A DNA stretch of 64,000 nucleotides from JABFRZ01 sp964631945 (GTDB lineage Bacteria > Planctomycetota > UBA1135 > GCA-002686595), in the NCBI GenBank assembly GCA_964631945.1, contig CAZWAY010000013.1:29031-93030 (forward strand), written 5' to 3'. The notes under the pieces were generated by a model, which saw only the letters and a list, made by a program, of their open reading frames with translations, ran no database searches and had not been told where the DNA came from. A program made the position numbers and the translations under genes. Positions within the stretch are counted from its first letter, which is position 1. Each line of letters starts with the position of its first letter. This document shows, piece by piece, positions 46,168 to 54,306 of this stretch.

Positions 46168-48058
46168 GGCCCTCTCCCCTTCGCGTCCGCTCGGGCGCCT
46201 GATCCTAGCCTGCGCCCTCGTGCTCCTGACGCTGGGCGCGGCCGTCACGGCCCAGGGCCAGCGCACGCACACGGGCAAGCGCGACGGCAAGGTCAAGGCG
46301 GCCATCGCCGCCAGGCGTGCGGCCGCCGCCAAGGCCACGGACAAGGCCACCGCCGACGCGCCCAGCTCGCCCCGACCCCCGAGCCCCAAGCCGGTCAACG
46401 CGGAGGCGGAGGCGGCCGCGGCCAAGGAACTCACGCGCGTCGCCGTGGAGGCATGGGACCGGCTCACGCGCGAGCTGATGGCCGAGTACTTCGCGCGCCA
46501 TCCCGACATGGCCTTCGAGATCGCCTGGCCCGGGGCGCGCGAGCTCGGCCTCGGGGCCTTCGGAGCCGAGGGCGGCTTGCGCTGGCGCGCCGCGCTGACG
46601 CGCGCGCGCGGCGAGCTCGGGCGCCTGGTGCTCGGCGCCGCGCCCTGGGAGAAGCGCGCGGAGGTGCGCGTGCTCAGCGACTGGGTCGAGGCCGAGCTCC
46701 TGATGCTCGACACGCAGGCGCTGCCGACCCGCGATCCGGCCAGTCACGTGCAGCAGGCCTACCGCACGCTGCAGGCGGCGGCGGAGGCCGCCTGGATCCC
46801 GGCCGAGGAACGCGGGCCGGCCCTGGCCGCGCTGCTCGCCGGCCTGCCGGACCACCTGGACCAGGCTCGCCGCGGCTTGCTCGCCTACACCTCGCCATGG
46901 ATCGATCAGGCCCTGCGCGACCTGGACGACCTGGAGGAACTGGTGAGCGCGCTCAGCCCGGCGCCGAAGGAACTCGCTCCGCGCCCTCCCGTCGGGGGCA
47001 AGAACACCGCGCCGGTGCGTGAAGATCCGCGCCAGGCGATCCAGCGCTTCCGCAGCTGGCTGCTCGGGATCCGCGCCAGCGCGGGCGCCCGTCCGCCCAC
47101 GCTCGACGGAGCCGAATGGACGCGCCTCGTGCAGCTCGTCAGCGGCAAGGCCTGGGCGAGCAGCGAGATCAAGGCGGCGTGCCTGCGCGACCTGGCGCAG
47201 CTCGAGCTGCCCACGGCGCGGCGTTCCAAGGGCGGCGCGCGCCCGCCCATGGCCAAGCGCCTCGAGCTGCGCACGCGCGGCGCCTCGGACCTGGCCTTCC
47301 AGGTCGGGGTGCGCGCCCAGCTCCTGCGCATGCGGCCGAGGGCGGATCGCCTCGCGTTCGGGAGCGAGGAGAGCCCGCGTTCACGCCTCGCCTGTGTCTC
47401 GACCCGTCCGGGCGACGGCGACACGCTGCGCGTCCTGCTGCAGCTCCCACACCCTTCCTGGTCCCTCGGACGCTCCTCGGCGCGCATCCGCGAGCTCGGC
47501 ATGCTGCGCCTGACCGCCCTCGGTGCGCGCCATGGCCTGGCCGGTGAGGGTCTGTTCGAGAGCATCCGCCGCGAGCGCGACGACCCGCTCCGACGGCTGC
47601 CGGTCAATCGTCTGCAGGGCCCGGCGCTCGGGCTGTTCGCCCAGGACTGGCTGGCGCGCGTGGACTGGGTCGAGAACTCGTTCACGAGGCCGCGCGTGCG
47701 GCGTGAACTCGAGCTGCAGCGTGGGTACGAGGCCGCGCGCCTGCTCACGACGCTGGAGCTGCACACGGAAGGGATTTCACTGGCCGAAGCCGCGGCCGGC
47801 TTCCGGCGGCGAACCGGGGTCAGCGAAGACGTGGCCGCGGCCGAGGCCCTGGCCTCGCAGCGCGATCCGCTGCGCGGCATGAGCTACCTGGGGCTGCTCG
47901 AGCTGCGCGCCCTGGAGCAGCGCCTGGCGCCCCTCACGACCCCGCGCAAGGCCCTCGCCCTGGTGCTCGCGCTCGCCTTCGCGCACCCCACGCTGCGCGC
48001 GTCGGACCTGTCGGGGGCGCCGGTCAGCGTGCTGCACGCCGACGACGGCACGCGCTAG
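46142..48058 (+). CDS. Exported DUF885-like protein, metallopeptidase residues not conserved
   Basis: A 638-residue protein from ATG 46142; the signal segment is RLILACALVLLTLGAAVTAQ. After a Lys/Ala-rich stretch the body aligns with DUF885: an N-terminal YFARHPDMAFEIAWPGARELG block, and a C-terminal LELHTEGISLAEAAAGFRRR with TGVSEDVAAAEALASQRDPL. In DUF885 proteins HExxPGHH and EGWAxYxE supply metal ligands; in the matching region here I see ARHGLAGEGLFES and GLFAQDWLARV, without them. It is thus probably a non-catalytic relative. Starts further in (GTG codons near 46155) are possible. It is divergent from folC. Confidence 0.75.
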   Translation: MTSLVVLSTALSPSRPLGRLILACALVLLTLGAAVTAQGQRTHTGKRDGKVKAAIAARRAAAAKATDKATADAPSSPRPPSPKPVNAEAEAAAAKELTRVAVEAWDRLTRELMAEYFARHPDMAFEIAWPGARELGLGAFGAEGGLRWRAALTRARGELGRLVLGAAPWEKRAEVRVLSDWVEAELLMLDTQALPTRDPASHVQQAYRTLQAAAEAAWIPAEERGPALAALLAGLPDHLDQARRGLLAYTSPWIDQALRDLDDLEELVSALSPAPKELAPRPPVGGKNTAPVREDPRQAIQRFRSWLLGIRASAGARPPTLDGAEWTRLVQLVSGKAWASSEIKAACLRDLAQLELPTARRSKGGARPPMAKRLELRTRGASDLAFQVGVRAQLLRMRPRADRLAFGSEESPRSRLACVSTRPGDGDTLRVLLQLPHPSWSLGRSSARIRELGMLRLTALGARHGLAGEGLFESIRRERDDPLRRLPVNRLQGPALGLFAQDWLARVDWVENSFTRPRVRRELELQRGYEAARLLTTLELHTEGISLAEAAAGFRRRTGVSEDVAAAEALASQRDPLRGMSYLGLLELRALEQRLAPLTTPRKALALVLALAFAHPTLRASDLSGAPVSVLHADDGTR

Positions 48059-48142
48059 GGCAGGAAGAATCGAGCCTCGCTGCGCTTGAATTCCCCATCC
48101 GGCTCAGCAAGAGCAACCCGGCGCCTCGATAGGACCTGCACC

Positions 48143-48577
48143 ATGCGCGATCCGCAGCGCGAGCTCAGCCACCGCATCCGGGTCTTCGTGTACCGGTATC
48201 ACGAGGGCCTGCCGAACTACCTGCTGCTGCGCGGGGCCCAGCTCGAGAGCTTCTGGACGCCCATCCACGGTCCGATCGGCTTCGGCGAGAAACTCGAGTC
48301 CGCGATCCGGCGCGAGGTCATGGACGACATCGGCCTGGCGCGCCCGAGCCGCCTGATCGACCTCGAGATGCCGACGCGCTGGCAGCTCGGCGACGAGGAG
48401 ACGATCGAGTGGCTGTTCGGCTTCCACGCCCAGCCGCGCCTGGACGACCTGCGCGTGGACCTGCGGCGCTGGGCCGACTTCCGCTGGGTGCAGTTCCCCG
48501 AGGCGTACCCCTCGCTGGAGCTCGACCACGACCGCGCCGCGATCATGCGCCTGCACACGATGCTGCACGCGAGCTGA
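48143..48577 (+). CDS. Nudix hydrolase
   Basis: A 144-residue Nudix-fold protein. The Nudix box reads GPIGFGEKLE followed by SAIRREVMDDIGL, which fits GX5EX7REUXEEXGU except that the metal-binding EE pair is DD. The N-terminal strand RIRVFVYRYHEGLPNYLLLR and the C-terminal WADFRWVQFPEA are typical. The ATG at 48143 has AGGACC about eight bases upstream; an earlier in-frame ATG (48086) gives an unlikely extension. The closest form in memory is dihydroneopterin triphosphate diphosphatase (NudB-like), which would suit the nearby folC, but this is tentative. Confidence 0.85.
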   Translation: MRDPQRELSHRIRVFVYRYHEGLPNYLLLRGAQLESFWTPIHGPIGFGEKLESAIRREVMDDIGLARPSRLIDLEMPTRWQLGDEETIEWLFGFHAQPRLDDLRVDLRRWADFRWVQFPEAYPSLELDHDRAAIMRLHTMLHAS

Positions 48578-48621
48578 GGGGCGCCAGCAGGGGGCAGGCC
48601 GCAGGCGGCGCGCGCGGGCCA

Positions 48622-50295
48622 TCAGCCGCGCGCCAGCGCGAGCAACGCCGCCCGCAGCTGCGGATGGGCGTCGAAGGCCCGCACGAAGTCGGACTCGCGC
48701 CGGCCACCCTTGGCGCGCACCACCTCCACGGCCGCGCGCCGTTCGGCGCGGCTCCAGCGTTCGACCCCGCGCAGGAGCACGAGCAGCGGCGCCCAGCGCG
48801 CCCAGGCCAGGCGCTCGCCCGCGCTCCAGCGGGCCCGCGAGCGCAGGCCGAACCGCGCCGCGGCTTCGCGCGCACACAGGCGCACGCCGCGCTCGCGCTC
48901 GGCCCCGAAGCGTCGCGCCAGCGAGGCGCTGACGGCCAGGCCGATCTGGCCGAGCGCGATCTCGCCGATCACGTCGCGCCGCGCGCGAGCGAGCGAGTAG
49001 TACACGTTGTGCGCGGCCAGGCGCCGCAGCACGGCGCGCGACGAGCGCGCGCGCGGGTCGCGCCGCTGACGCGCCAGCTCGCGCCGCATCAGCGCCAGCG
49101 CGCCTGGGTCGCGCGGACGGAAGCCGAGGCGCTGGTAGAACCACCAGGCGCCCGAGGCCAGGCCCTCCTCGTTCTCGTGCCCGAGCTGGTACGGGTAGAC
49201 GGTGAAGGCGTCCACGCCGAACAGGTGGCGCACGGTGGTGAGCACCCAGCCGTACACGTGTGCCGCCTCGCCGCCGCGGAAGGTCTCGAACACGTTGTAG
49301 GCGATCTCGGCCGAGCCGAAGAGCGCGCTGTTCAGGACGTAGCCGATCGGGACGCCGTTCTTCAGCGTGAGGAAGCCGTACACGGCCTCGAGCAGCAGAC
49401 GCCGCTCGGGACGGAAGCCGATCGCGACGAAGGCCAGGCCGTCCTCGCACTCGATCCTGCGCACGTCGCGCGGGTCGCCGTAGACGAACACGTCGAGGTC
49501 ACGGCTGCGCGTGACCATGGCCTCGCGCGCGAGCCGGATCATGCGCGCGCCCTCGGCCGGCGAGAGCGTGCGCACGCGTGGCCTGCGCGCGAGCGCCGCG
49601 CGCAGCTCGGGCCGGGCGTGGCGCAGCGCGCCGCGCTGGAACACCGGCTCGCCCGGGGCGAACGGTGCGCGCGCCAGCGTGCGCGAGGGCGTGCCCGGAC
49701 CGGGCGCCAACACGAGCGGCAGGCCCAGCTCGTCCTGGTAGGCCTCGCGCAGGAACGGATCGGCGCCGAGCGCGCCGAAGCGGCGCGCCAGGAAGGCGCC
49801 CTCGCCCTCGTCCGGCCCCTTCAGCCGCGCGAGCCACTGGCGCAGCGTGAAGTCGGCCTCGTCCAGGGCCGGCGTCTCGCTGTAGTGCACCAGGAGGTCG
49901 AGCCGGTCGAGCAGGCGCTGCTCGAGCGCATCGTCCACGACCTCCCAGTCCACTCCGAGCTCGCGCGGAAAGCGGCGCGCCAGCCAGACGGCGGTGTCCG
50001 CGAAGTAGGGATAGCGCAGCACGGTTCCGGCCAGTCCCGTCTCGGCCAGGGCCGCGGCGTGGCGCCGCAGGTCCGTGCGGCGCGCGAAGGCCGTGAGCAT
50101 GCGCGTCACCTGCGCCAGGAGCGCGGCGTCGTCGGGATACGCGCGCAGGAAGCACAGCAGCTCGTGCAGCCGCAGGACGGCGGCCGCACTCGGCAGCACG
50201 CTGCGCTCGAGCGCGCTCAGCGCAGCGCGCTTGGCCTCCGCCGTCCCGTCCCCGAACTCCGCCCGCATCCGCTCCAGCCGTCGCAGGGTCTGCAT
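48622..50295 (-). CDS. Large protein of unknown function with a GNAT-like segment
   Basis: A 557-residue soluble, Arg/Ala-rich protein without signal peptide. Residues 1-200 are helical. A central region, about residues 270-430, has GLAFVAIGFRPERRLLLEAV, then GVPIGYVLNSALFGSAEIAYN and AYQDELGLPLVLAPG, and later GAWWFYQRLGFRPRDPGALA; the last (YxxLGFxPR) resembles the end of GNAT acetyltransferases. The C-terminal 120 residues are again helical and basic. The gene is not part of an obvious operon: it is convergent with the Nudix gene and lies 56 bases after the monooxygenase block. The acetyltransferase idea is only a hint. Confidence 0.8.
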   Translation of the reverse strand: MQTLRRLERMRAEFGDGTAEAKRAALSALERSVLPSAAAVLRLHELLCFLRAYPDDAALLAQVTRMLTAFARRTDLRRHAAALAETGLAGTVLRYPYFADTAVWLARRFPRELGVDWEVVDDALEQRLLDRLDLLVHYSETPALDEADFTLRQWLARLKGPDEGEGAFLARRFGALGADPFLREAYQDELGLPLVLAPGPGTPSRTLARAPFAPGEPVFQRGALRHARPELRAALARRPRVRTLSPAEGARMIRLAREAMVTRSRDLDVFVYGDPRDVRRIECEDGLAFVAIGFRPERRLLLEAVYGFLTLKNGVPIGYVLNSALFGSAEIAYNVFETFRGGEAAHVYGWVLTTVRHLFGVDAFTVYPYQLGHENEEGLASGAWWFYQRLGFRPRDPGALALMRRELARQRRDPRARSSRAVLRRLAAHNVYYSLARARRDVIGEIALGQIGLAVSASLARRFGAERERGVRLCAREAAARFGLRSRARWSAGERLAWARWAPLLVLLRGVERWSRAERRAAVEVVRAKGGRRESDFVRAFDAHPQLRAALLALARG

Positions 50296-50351
50296 GCGTG
50301 GACACTATCCCACGCGCCCCGACCCACGGCCACCGTGCCGCGGGCCGCGCG

Positions 50352-52307
50352 TCAGTCCTTCGAGTACACGATGTACCCCACGAACATCTCGTCGTTCGTG
50401 CGCGAACCGAAGTGCACGATCGCGTTCGGGTCGGGGTTGTACTCGTTCTGGGCCGTGTTGTCGTAGACCGCGTCGCAGACGATGCGCGTGCCCGCGGGCA
50501 GCTGCTTCGGCTCGCGCAGGGTGTAGTTCGCCTGCCAGTCGAAGACGTAGTTGGTCACGTCCAGCAGGATCTCGCTCGTCCCGTCCGGCAGGGCGGCGGT
50601 GAAGCGCATCGAGCGCCCGCGGTAGTGCATGTGCGGCGACATCGAATAGACCGTGATGGCGTGCTCGAAGGCGCGCTCGGCGCTCACCTCCAGGCGCTGG
50701 TGCGGCTGGAGCCCGACCTTGCGGTTCCAGGTCGAGGCCACCTTCAGCTCGCGCTCGGGCGCGCGCTCGTGGAAGTAGAGGCCGAGGCGCGGGTGGTCGG
50801 TGGTGGCCGTGCCGGTGGTGGTGTAGTGCAGCTCGAACAGGAGCCGCGTCTTGGCCGGCAGCAGCTTGCCGGTGCCGGCCGGATACGGATCGACGAGCTG
50901 GCCCGGGAAGTACTTGGCGAAGTACGTCCGACCCTGGAAGGCGCGGCGCTGCAGCAGCTTGCGGGCCTCGGGCGGCAGCTCGACCTGCGTGGTGCCGTGC
51001 TCGGCGAGCCACTTCTCGGCCTGCGCCTTGAGCATGGGCGGCAGCTCGTCGAGCTGGTCGATCAGCGTGTCCAGCTCCTGCTGACCCGGCACGAAGGCGA
51101 AGGCGTGGTGCAAGACCTCGGCGTTGGAGGGACGCAGGTCGACCGCGCGCACCCAGCGATCGGCCAGGTGCTGCTCCAGATCGATGGAGACGTCAACGTT
51201 GGGGATGCGGCCGGTGGCCGGGACGTGCTGGACCCCGATGTCCACGATCAGGTCCGGCGGTCCGAGCGGCCACTCCGGCAGCGGCTCGACCTTGCCCGTC
51301 AGCGGATCCTCGCCCTCGCCGCGCGGCGCGCCCTGTTCGACCCAGTGCACGAGCGCGCGCGCCTCGGCCGGGTCGAGCCCGATGTCCTCCAGGAAGTCGC
51401 CGTGCTCCGGATCGGCGTGCCAGGGCGGCATGATGCGCGCGAGCACGACCTCGCGCGTCATCGCGCTCCAGCCGCGCAGCTTCTCGTAGCTGTCCATCTT
51501 CCACGGCCCGATGCCGCCCTCACGGTGGCAGGGCACGCAGTGGCGCATCAGGATCGGCGCCACCTCGTCCACGTAGGTCGGAGCGTGCTTGGCGAGCGGC
51601 TCGAGCAGGGTCAGCGCGCAGCCCCTCACGAGCGGCACGTCCGGAGGCGGCGTTCCGCCCGCCAGCAAGCCCTCGAGGGCCTCGCGCAGGTATGCGCGCC
51701 CGGCCGCATCGCGCTGGGCGCCATAGCCGACGCGCTCGTCGAGCGGGCCACGCCAGCGGAGCTTCCAGTCCTGCGTGGAGACCACCAGGGCCTCGTTGGT
51801 GCGCGTGAGCGCGAGCATCTCGGCGATGCACTGCGTGTCGTCCATCAGGATCGGCAGCGTCAACCCGAGCTCGCGCGCCTCCTGGGTGACGCTCGCGCGC
51901 GTGTCCTGGGGCGCCGAGTCCAGCCCGAAGAAGCGCACGCCGCGCGCCGCGAACTCGCGCGCCAGGCCCTCCAGCTCGCCCGCGTACTGGCGCACGATCG
52001 GGCATTCGTTGGCGAAGACGTAGAGCACGACCAGCTTGGCGTCCGAGTTGCGCGACAGGCGCTGGAACTTGCCGGTGTGGTCGAAGCAACCGAAGTCGGT
52101 CAACGCCTTCCCGTCGGCGGCGCCCGCAGCGGGGGTCGGCGCGAGCGCCGGATCCGCGGCCGCCGAGAGCACGGGGAACAGGCCCACCACGGCCAGGACC
52201 AGCAGCGCCCCCAGACTCGCGTCCCCGAAGTACGCCGGCCCGCGCGAGCCGCCCGCGGACTCGGCCGTTCCGGCGGCCGGGAGCGTGGCCCGACTAGCGC
52301 AGGGCAT
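50352..52307 (-). CDS. Redoxin/cytochrome c/copper monooxygenase fusion, copy 2
   Basis: A 651-residue exported protein with three parts. After a signal segment (about residues 32-50) comes an AhpC/TSA-type redoxin (KLVVLYVFANECPIVRQYAG, single peroxidatic-like Cys), then one c-type heme site RHCVPCHREGG (about residue 257) with MPPWHADPEHGDF as methionine side, then a copper type II ascorbate-dependent monooxygenase-like region. There LHHAFAF, LLFELHYTTTG and SPHMHYRGRSM supply the histidines of the CuH and CuM sites. It is a tandem paralogue of the gene at 52294. ATG 52307 lies inside the end of that gene (14-base overlap); a later start is possible. Confidence 0.85.
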   Translation of the reverse strand: MPCASRATLPAAGTAESAGGSRGPAYFGDASLGALLVLAVVGLFPVLSAAADPALAPTPAAGAADGKALTDFGCFDHTGKFQRLSRNSDAKLVVLYVFANECPIVRQYAGELEGLAREFAARGVRFFGLDSAPQDTRASVTQEARELGLTLPILMDDTQCIAEMLALTRTNEALVVSTQDWKLRWRGPLDERVGYGAQRDAAGRAYLREALEGLLAGGTPPPDVPLVRGCALTLLEPLAKHAPTYVDEVAPILMRHCVPCHREGGIGPWKMDSYEKLRGWSAMTREVVLARIMPPWHADPEHGDFLEDIGLDPAEARALVHWVEQGAPRGEGEDPLTGKVEPLPEWPLGPPDLIVDIGVQHVPATGRIPNVDVSIDLEQHLADRWVRAVDLRPSNAEVLHHAFAFVPGQQELDTLIDQLDELPPMLKAQAEKWLAEHGTTQVELPPEARKLLQRRAFQGRTYFAKYFPGQLVDPYPAGTGKLLPAKTRLLFELHYTTTGTATTDHPRLGLYFHERAPERELKVASTWNRKVGLQPHQRLEVSAERAFEHAITVYSMSPHMHYRGRSMRFTAALPDGTSEILLDVTNYVFDWQANYTLREPKQLPAGTRIVCDAVYDNTAQNEYNPDPNAIVHFGSRTNDEMFVGYIVYSKD

Positions 52308-54141
52308 AGACCATGTACGCCACGAACATCTCGTCCTGCGAGCGTGCCCCGAAGCGCACGCGCGCGTCCGGAGCGGGGTTGTACTCGTTGCGCGTGGAGT
52401 TGTCGTAGAGCGCGTCGCACACGATGCGCGTGCCGCCCGGGAGGGCGCGCGGCTCCGCCAGCGTGTAGTTCGCCTGCCAGTCGAACACGTACTCGGGCAC
52501 GCTCAGCAGCACCTCGCTCGACCCGTCCGGCAGGTAGGCCGTGTAGCGCATCGCGCGCCCGCGGTAGTGCATGTGCGGCGAGAGCGCGTAGATCACGAAG
52601 TCCTGGTCGAAGGTGCGCTCGGCGCTGACGTGCACGTCGCTCTGGTGCGGTTCCATGGCGACCTTGCGCGTGAAGGCCGAGGTGACCTTCAGCTCGCGCG
52701 CGGGCGGCTCGCGGTGGAAGTAGATGCCGAGCTTGGGCCGATCGGTGGCCGGCACGCCGATGGTGGTGTAGTGCAGCTCGAAGCGCAGCTGGGCGCCGGC
52801 CGGCAGGCGCTTGCCGGTGCCCTCGGGGAACGCGTCCAGCAGGCGCCGGCTGCCGCCCTCGCGCTGGGCCGTCGAGCGCGTGCCCGGGAAGTAGCGCGCG
52901 AAGTAGGTGCGCCCGATGAAGGCACGCCGCTGCAGGAACTCGCGCAGCTCGAGCGGCATCTCCGCGGGCTCATTGCCGTGCAGCGCCAGCCATTCCTGGG
53001 CCTTGTCGCGCCAGCCCGGCGGGAACTCGTGCAGTTCGTCCTGGAGCGTCTCGAACTCCTGCACGCCCAGGATGAAGCCGAAGGCGTGGTGCAGGACCTT
53101 GGAGTTCGAGGGGCGCAGGTCGAGCGCGCGCACCCAGCGGTCCTCGGGCAGGTCGAGCGGCACCGTCAGGTGCCGGTACGGCACCAGGCCGGTGGCGGGG
53201 ATCTGCTGCTCGGGCAGCTCGATCACGAGGTCCGGCTCGCCATAGGGCCACTCGGGGGCCGCCTCGCGCGGGCGCGCCAGCGGATCCTCACCCTCGCCGC
53301 GCGCGGCGCCCTGCTCGATCCAGTGCAGCAGCGTGCGCCGTTCCGCGGGCGGAAGACTCATGTCGCCCACGAACTCGCCATAGGCCGGATCGACGTTCCA
53401 GGGCGGCATGCGGCGCTCGAGCAGCACCTGGCGCGTCATCTTGCTCCAGCCGCGCACCTTCTCGTAGCCGTCCATCGACCACGGACCGATGCCGTTCTCG
53501 CTGTGGCAGCTCGCGCAACGCCGCTCCAGGATCGGGGCGACGTCGCGCACGTACTCGAGCGCGTGCGCGTCCCGGCCGTCGACGTAGGTGAGCGCGCAGC
53601 CCTTGGCGGGCGGCGAATCGGCCGGCGGCGAGCCGTCCGTCAGCAGGGCCTCCAGCGTCTCGCGCAGGAACTCGCGCGAGGCCTGCTCCTTCTGCGTGCC
53701 GTAGCCCAGCCGGTCGTCGAGCGGGCCGCGCCACTGGACGCGCCAGTTGGCGGTCGAGACCACCAGCGCCTCGGCCGTGCGCGTCAGGCCGAGCATCTCG
53801 GCCACGCACTGGGTCTCGTCCAGCAGCACGGGCAGAGTGAGCCCGAGCTCGCTCGTCTCCTCCAGGACGCTCGCGCGCTCGTCGTGCGGGACCGGATCGA
53901 GGCCCAGGAAGCGCACGCCGCGCGGCTCGTACTCGGCCGTCAGGCGCTTCAGCGCGGCCGCGTCCTGGCGCACGATCGGGCAGTCGTCGCCGAACACGTA
54001 CAGCACCACCAGCTTGGCGTCGGCGTGCCGCGAGAGGCGCTGGAAGCGGCCGTGCTGGTCCAGACAGGCGAAGTCGTCGACCGCGAGCCCGTCCGTGGCG
54101 ACCCCGGCGAGGAGGCCCAGCAGTGCGAGGAAGAGGCTCAT
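52294..54141 (-). CDS. Redoxin/cytochrome c/copper monooxygenase fusion, copy 1
   Basis: A 615-residue exported protein, first gene of the tandem pair. The signal is MSLFLALLGLLAGVA. The redoxin part has LVVLYVFGDDCPIVRQDAA, the heme site is RRCASCHSENGIGPW (about residue 208) followed by MPPWNVDPAYGEF, and the monooxygenase part has LHHAFGFI, LRFELHYTTIG and SPHMHYRGRAM. Both copies share the domain order and the ending of the type NEYNPxPxAxVxFGxR. Such proteins probably oxidise an organic or peptide substrate in the periplasm, with the cytochrome relaying electrons; no substrate is known. A TATAGT -10 candidate lies at 54191-54196. Confidence 0.88.
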   Translation of the reverse strand: MSLFLALLGLLAGVATDGLAVDDFACLDQHGRFQRLSRHADAKLVVLYVFGDDCPIVRQDAAALKRLTAEYEPRGVRFLGLDPVPHDERASVLEETSELGLTLPVLLDETQCVAEMLGLTRTAEALVVSTANWRVQWRGPLDDRLGYGTQKEQASREFLRETLEALLTDGSPPADSPPAKGCALTYVDGRDAHALEYVRDVAPILERRCASCHSENGIGPWSMDGYEKVRGWSKMTRQVLLERRMPPWNVDPAYGEFVGDMSLPPAERRTLLHWIEQGAARGEGEDPLARPREAAPEWPYGEPDLVIELPEQQIPATGLVPYRHLTVPLDLPEDRWVRALDLRPSNSKVLHHAFGFILGVQEFETLQDELHEFPPGWRDKAQEWLALHGNEPAEMPLELREFLQRRAFIGRTYFARYFPGTRSTAQREGGSRRLLDAFPEGTGKRLPAGAQLRFELHYTTIGVPATDRPKLGIYFHREPPARELKVTSAFTRKVAMEPHQSDVHVSAERTFDQDFVIYALSPHMHYRGRAMRYTAYLPDGSSEVLLSVPEYVFDWQANYTLAEPRALPGGTRIVCDALYDNSTRNEYNPAPDARVRFGARSQDEMFVAYMVYALR

Positions 54142-54190
54142 GGAGTCGTTATCGGCGGTGCAGCCGGGGCGAGCCGGATCCCGCGCCCAG

Positions 54191-54196
54191 ACTATA
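54191..54196 (-). promoter_or_regulatory. Candidate -10 box of the tandem monooxygenase genes
   Basis: On the minus strand this reads TATAGT, one base from TATAAT, and would start transcription about 46 bases before the ATG at 54141. No -35 partner is visible in the GC-rich flank. Confidence 0.35.
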
Positions 54197-54306
54197 CCCC
54201 CGTCCGCCGCCCCCGGCCCGTACGCCGATCGCCCCAGGCGCGAGGGCCGGCGCGCGTGCACCGCGTGGCGGCATGCTGTATTGATTTCACGTCGATCAGG
54301 AGACGC

